DNA from: JBBDWZ01 sp050732575
GTDB lineage: Bacteria > Gemmatimonadota > Gemmatimonadetes > Longimicrobiales > RSA9
NCBI GenBank assembly: GCA_050732575.1
Contig: JBOHRF010000339.1
Location: 1 to 5,766 of the forward strand
Direction of reading: 5' to 3'
DNA length: 5,766 nucleotides
Within the stretch, counting starts at the first letter, position 1. Every line of letters begins with the position of its first letter. The notes beneath the pieces were generated by a model, which saw nothing but the letters and a program-made list of their open reading frames with translations, searched no databases and was not told the DNA's origin. Both the position numbers and the translations under genes were made by a program. Positions 3,245 through 5,766 of the stretch are shown one piece after another.

Positions 3245-5766
3245 ATGCACGTTACCGACCAGCTCAAGGCAGCACTCGCGGGACGGTACACGATCGAAGG
3301 CGAAATCGGTGCCGGAGGCATGGCCACCGTCTACGCGGCCACCGACATCCGCCACGGCCGCCGCGTCGCGCTCAAGGTGCTGCGTCCGGAACTCGCCGCG
3401 GTGCTCGGCGTCGAGCGCTTTCTGAGCGAGATCCGCGTCACCGCCAATCTTCAGCACCCGAACCTTTTGCCGCTCTTCGATTCGGGCGAAAGCGCAGGGC
3501 TGCTTTTCTACGTGATGCCGTTTGTCGATGGCGAGAGTCTCCGCCAGCGCCTCGCTCGTGAGAAGCAACTGCCCATCGAGGAAGCGATTCGCATTGCAGC
3601 TGCGGTCGCGGGCGCGCTGGACTACGCGCACCGCCAGCACGTGATCCATCGAGATCTCAAGCCGGAGAACATCCTGCTGCACGATGGCCAACCGCTGGTA
3701 GCCGACTTCGGCATCGCGCTGGCTGTATCGAACGCAGGCGGCACACGCATCACGGAGACCGGACTCTCGTTGGGCACGCCGCATTACATGTCGCCCGAGC
3801 AGGCTACGGGCGATCGTGGCATGGACGGCCGCACCGACATCTATGCGTTGGCTGCGGTGACGTACGAGATGCTCTCCGGCGAGCCGCCACACAGCGCCGC
3901 TACGGCGCAGGCCATCATCGCCAGGTTGCTGACCGAAACGCCCCGGCCGCTCACCGCGCTGCGCCACACCGTGCCGGCCCATGTGAGTGGCGTCGTGCAG
4001 CGCGCACTGGAGAAAATCCCTGCCGACCGCTTCACGACGGCGCACGAATTTGCCGATGCTCTGCAAGGGAAGGTCGTGGCGATCACGGCGCCACCCACAC
4101 GCGCATCAGGCAATGGCGCGCGCTGGCGGCGCGTCGCGCTGGCGGCGGCCGCGCTGGCCGTTCTCGCCTCTGTTACCGCCGTGTGGGCGTGGAGTCGCGA
4201 TCGGGCAGCACCGCCGCCGCGCGTGCGCTTCACGCTCGATCTGCCGGCGGACGCGAACGTGAACACAACGCTGATCGGCCGATCGATGGCCCTGTCACCG
4301 GACGGATCCACACTCGCCTATGTGGGCGGTACGCAGGCGCACCTCTATCTGCGCCGGTTCGACGACCTGATTCCGCATCGGATCCCGGGGTCGGAGGGAG
4401 CGTCCAATCCCGTGTTCTCCCCCGATGGCAAATGGATCGGATTCATCGCGAGGCGCGGGGCTCACGGTTCCGTCGTGAAGGTCTCTCTTGCCGGGGGCCC
4501 TCCGGTGGTGATCACGGACACTGCGGGACGCTTCGACTGGGGACGCGACGGCACCATTGCCTTCACGAAAGGCATCCAGACGCGCGGCTCACCTATCTGG
4601 CGCTCGAACGCGGCCGGTGCCGCACCAGAGAGGCTCACCGTGGTCGACTCGATCGACCATGCGCATGGATCGCCGTCGTTCCTGCCCGATGGCAAAAGCA
4701 TCGTCTTCACCATCCTGCTGACTCCAATAGTGCGCATGGAACTGGCCGCGATGCGCCTGGCCGATCGAAAGATCATCCGCCTGGGCATCACAGGAGGAGG
4801 CCCGTTTTACGCCGACGGCTTCCTCTTCTTCTCGCGCAGCGACGGTACGCTCAGCGCCGTACCCTTCGATCCAACGCGCCTGCGCGCGCTGGGCGATCCC
4901 GTGATGTTGCTGGAAGGCCTGACCATCAAACAACAGGCAGCCGTCGCCGATCTCGCGCTCTCACCCACGGGAACGCTGGTCTACCTTTCGGGTGACGCGG
5001 GTGTGCAACTGACGGAAGCGACTCGCGACGGTGCGCTGCGAGCGCTGCGATCGGAGCACGGATTCTATCGCCATCCGCAAGTATCGCCCGACGGCCGCCG
5101 CATCGCGCTGTCACTCTCCTCGGATATCTGGGTCTACGACATTGCGGCGACCACCCTCACTCGCCTGACCACGTTGGGAACTGCGTCAGCACCCGATTGG
5201 ACGCCCGATGGCCGTCGCATCGCGTTCACTTCGGTGCTTACTGGGGACGCCGCCGGAGTGTGGTGGCAGCCCTGGGATGCGAGCGCCCCGGCGGAACGGA
5301 TCCTTGCGCAGGTGCGCGGCTCGAAGTTTACGCCGACCGCGGACTACATGGTCACTACGCTGCAGGAAGCCGGGAAGTGGTGGCTTCGTGCCGTGCCGCT
5401 GCGCAGCGATTCCAGCCGCAGGTCCATCACGCTGCTCACGGCGGAGATTCCGCGCCAGCCCCGTCTCTCGCGCGATGGGAAGTGGCTCGCGTACATCTCG
5501 GAGGAGACCGGACGGACGGAAGTATACGTGCAGCCCTTCCCCGGCCCGGGTGGGCGTCATTTGATATCGTCAGGCGGTGGACTCGAGCCGGTGTGGTCAC
5601 GGGACGGGACCGAGCTGTTTTATCGCGGCGGAACGGCGCTCATTGCGGCCGGGCTCGAGACAAACCCTGAGTTCCGCGTCGTCAGGCGAGACACGCTCTT
5701 CCCGATGGACGCACGGGCAGGCGAAGTGCAGGCCGGGTACGATGTCTTCCCCGATGGCAAACGATT
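3245..5766 (+). CDS. Membrane-anchored Ser/Thr protein kinase with extracytoplasmic PD40 beta-propeller region, 3' end cut
   Basis: PknB-type (Hanks) kinase; 840 codons are open to the window edge with no stop. Kinase domain, about residues 19-280: glycine loop IGAGGMATVY (21-30), ATP-binding Lys44 in VALK, C-helix Glu62, catalytic HRDLKPEN (135-142, Asp137), DFG (154-156), then GTPHYMSPEQ (177-186, Glu185). All key residues are present, so it should be active. One transmembrane helix follows (about 297-316, from RRVALAAAALAV to WAWSR), placing the kinase in the cytoplasm and the C-terminus outside. The C-terminus carries about twelve PD40/TolB-like units roughly 40-50 residues apart, such as LSPDGSTLAYV (350), FSPDGKWIGFI (391), VSPDGRRIALS (613) and WTPDGRRIAFT (652). 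Only a short tail is probably missing. The ATG at 3245 fits family N-termini (a few residues, then RYTIE); no Shine-Dalgarno precedes it and TAGATT lies 6 bases upstream, suggesting leaderless translation. Ligand and targets are unknown. Confidence 0.95.
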   Translation, partial: MHVTDQLKAALAGRYTIEGEIGAGGMATVYAATDIRHGRRVALKVLRPELAAVLGVERFLSEIRVTANLQHPNLLPLFDSGESAGLLFYVMPFVDGESLRQRLAREKQLPIEEAIRIAAAVAGALDYAHRQHVIHRDLKPENILLHDGQPLVADFGIALAVSNAGGTRITETGLSLGTPHYMSPEQATGDRGMDGRTDIYALAAVTYEMLSGEPPHSAATAQAIIARLLTETPRPLTALRHTVPAHVSGVVQRALEKIPADRFTTAHEFADALQGKVVAITAPPTRASGNGARWRRVALAAAALAVLASVTAVWAWSRDRAAPPPRVRFTLDLPADANVNTTLIGRSMALSPDGSTLAYVGGTQAHLYLRRFDDLIPHRIPGSEGASNPVFSPDGKWIGFIARRGAHGSVVKVSLAGGPPVVITDTAGRFDWGRDGTIAFTKGIQTRGSPIWRSNAAGAAPERLTVVDSIDHAHGSPSFLPDGKSIVFTILLTPIVRMELAAMRLADRKIIRLGITGGGPFYADGFLFFSRSDGTLSAVPFDPTRLRALGDPVMLLEGLTIKQQAAVADLALSPTGTLVYLSGDAGVQLTEATRDGALRALRSEHGFYRHPQVSPDGRRIALSLSSDIWVYDIAATTLTRLTTLGTASAPDWTPDGRRIAFTSVLTGDAAGVWWQPWDASAPAERILAQVRGSKFTPTADYMVTTLQEAGKWWLRAVPLRSDSSRRSITLLTAEIPRQPRLSRDGKWLAYISEETGRTEVYVQPFPGPGGRHLISSGGGLEPVWSRDGTELFYRGGTALIAAGLETNPEFRVVRRDTLFPMDARAGEVQAGYDVFPDGKR

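Noticed and set aside
3227..4066. Leftward ORF (279 codons) opposite the kinase domain
   Set aside because: Antisense shadow of a well-conserved kinase domain, with no signal peptide or known motif.
4183..4995. Rightward ORF (270 codons) within the kinase gene
   Set aside because: Overlaps the propeller region in another frame and gives an Arg/His-rich low-complexity translation; the kinase frame has clear PD40 repeats throughout.

Overview
This is a GC-rich bacterial window, roughly two-thirds G+C by eye. It holds five genes in two divergent units and no RNA genes, insertion sequences or CRISPR. The best guess for the source is Gemmatimonadota, or a similar environmental lineage such as Acidobacteria. 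The reason is the long membrane-anchored Ser/Thr kinase with a PD40/TolB-like propeller C-terminus, an architecture greatly expanded in those groups. No phylogenetic marker is present, so this is inference.

Leftward unit (3112 down to 1). The genes, in order of transcription, are: a small exported cysteine-rich protein (3112-2786); a TolC/CzcC-type outer-membrane channel (2719-1445); a CusB/CzcB-type periplasmic adaptor lipoprotein (1448-276); and the first 91 residues of a CusA/CzcA-type RND permease (273-1, cut by the window edge). Channel and adaptor overlap by 4 bases (ATGA), and adaptor and permease are 2 bases apart, so this is a tight operon. Together they should form a tripartite pump moving a cation, probably a heavy metal, from periplasm or inner membrane out of the cell. 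The leading protein, with a CxxC and a CxCxCxCxC cluster after its signal sequence, is the least familiar and most interesting item. It could bind the same metal in the periplasm.

Rightward unit (3245 to beyond 5766). One gene encodes a serine/threonine kinase (residues about 19-280), a single membrane segment (about 297-316) and a large extracytoplasmic C-terminus. That C-terminus has about twelve PD40-like units, enough for two six-bladed propellers. The 3' end lies outside the window.

The 132-base divergent spacer (3113-3244) is well organised. Each side has the same -10-like hexamer TAGATT, 6-7 bases before the ATG. Each also has a CTTTC-containing -35-like element 17-18 bases further upstream, and neither side has a Shine-Dalgarno sequence. 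Both first genes are therefore probably leaderless. A dyad (TGACG-N4-CGTCA) lies almost exactly midway between the two start codons. The kinase and the metal-efflux operon may share a regulator, but no classical metal-responsive regulator gene is visible here.
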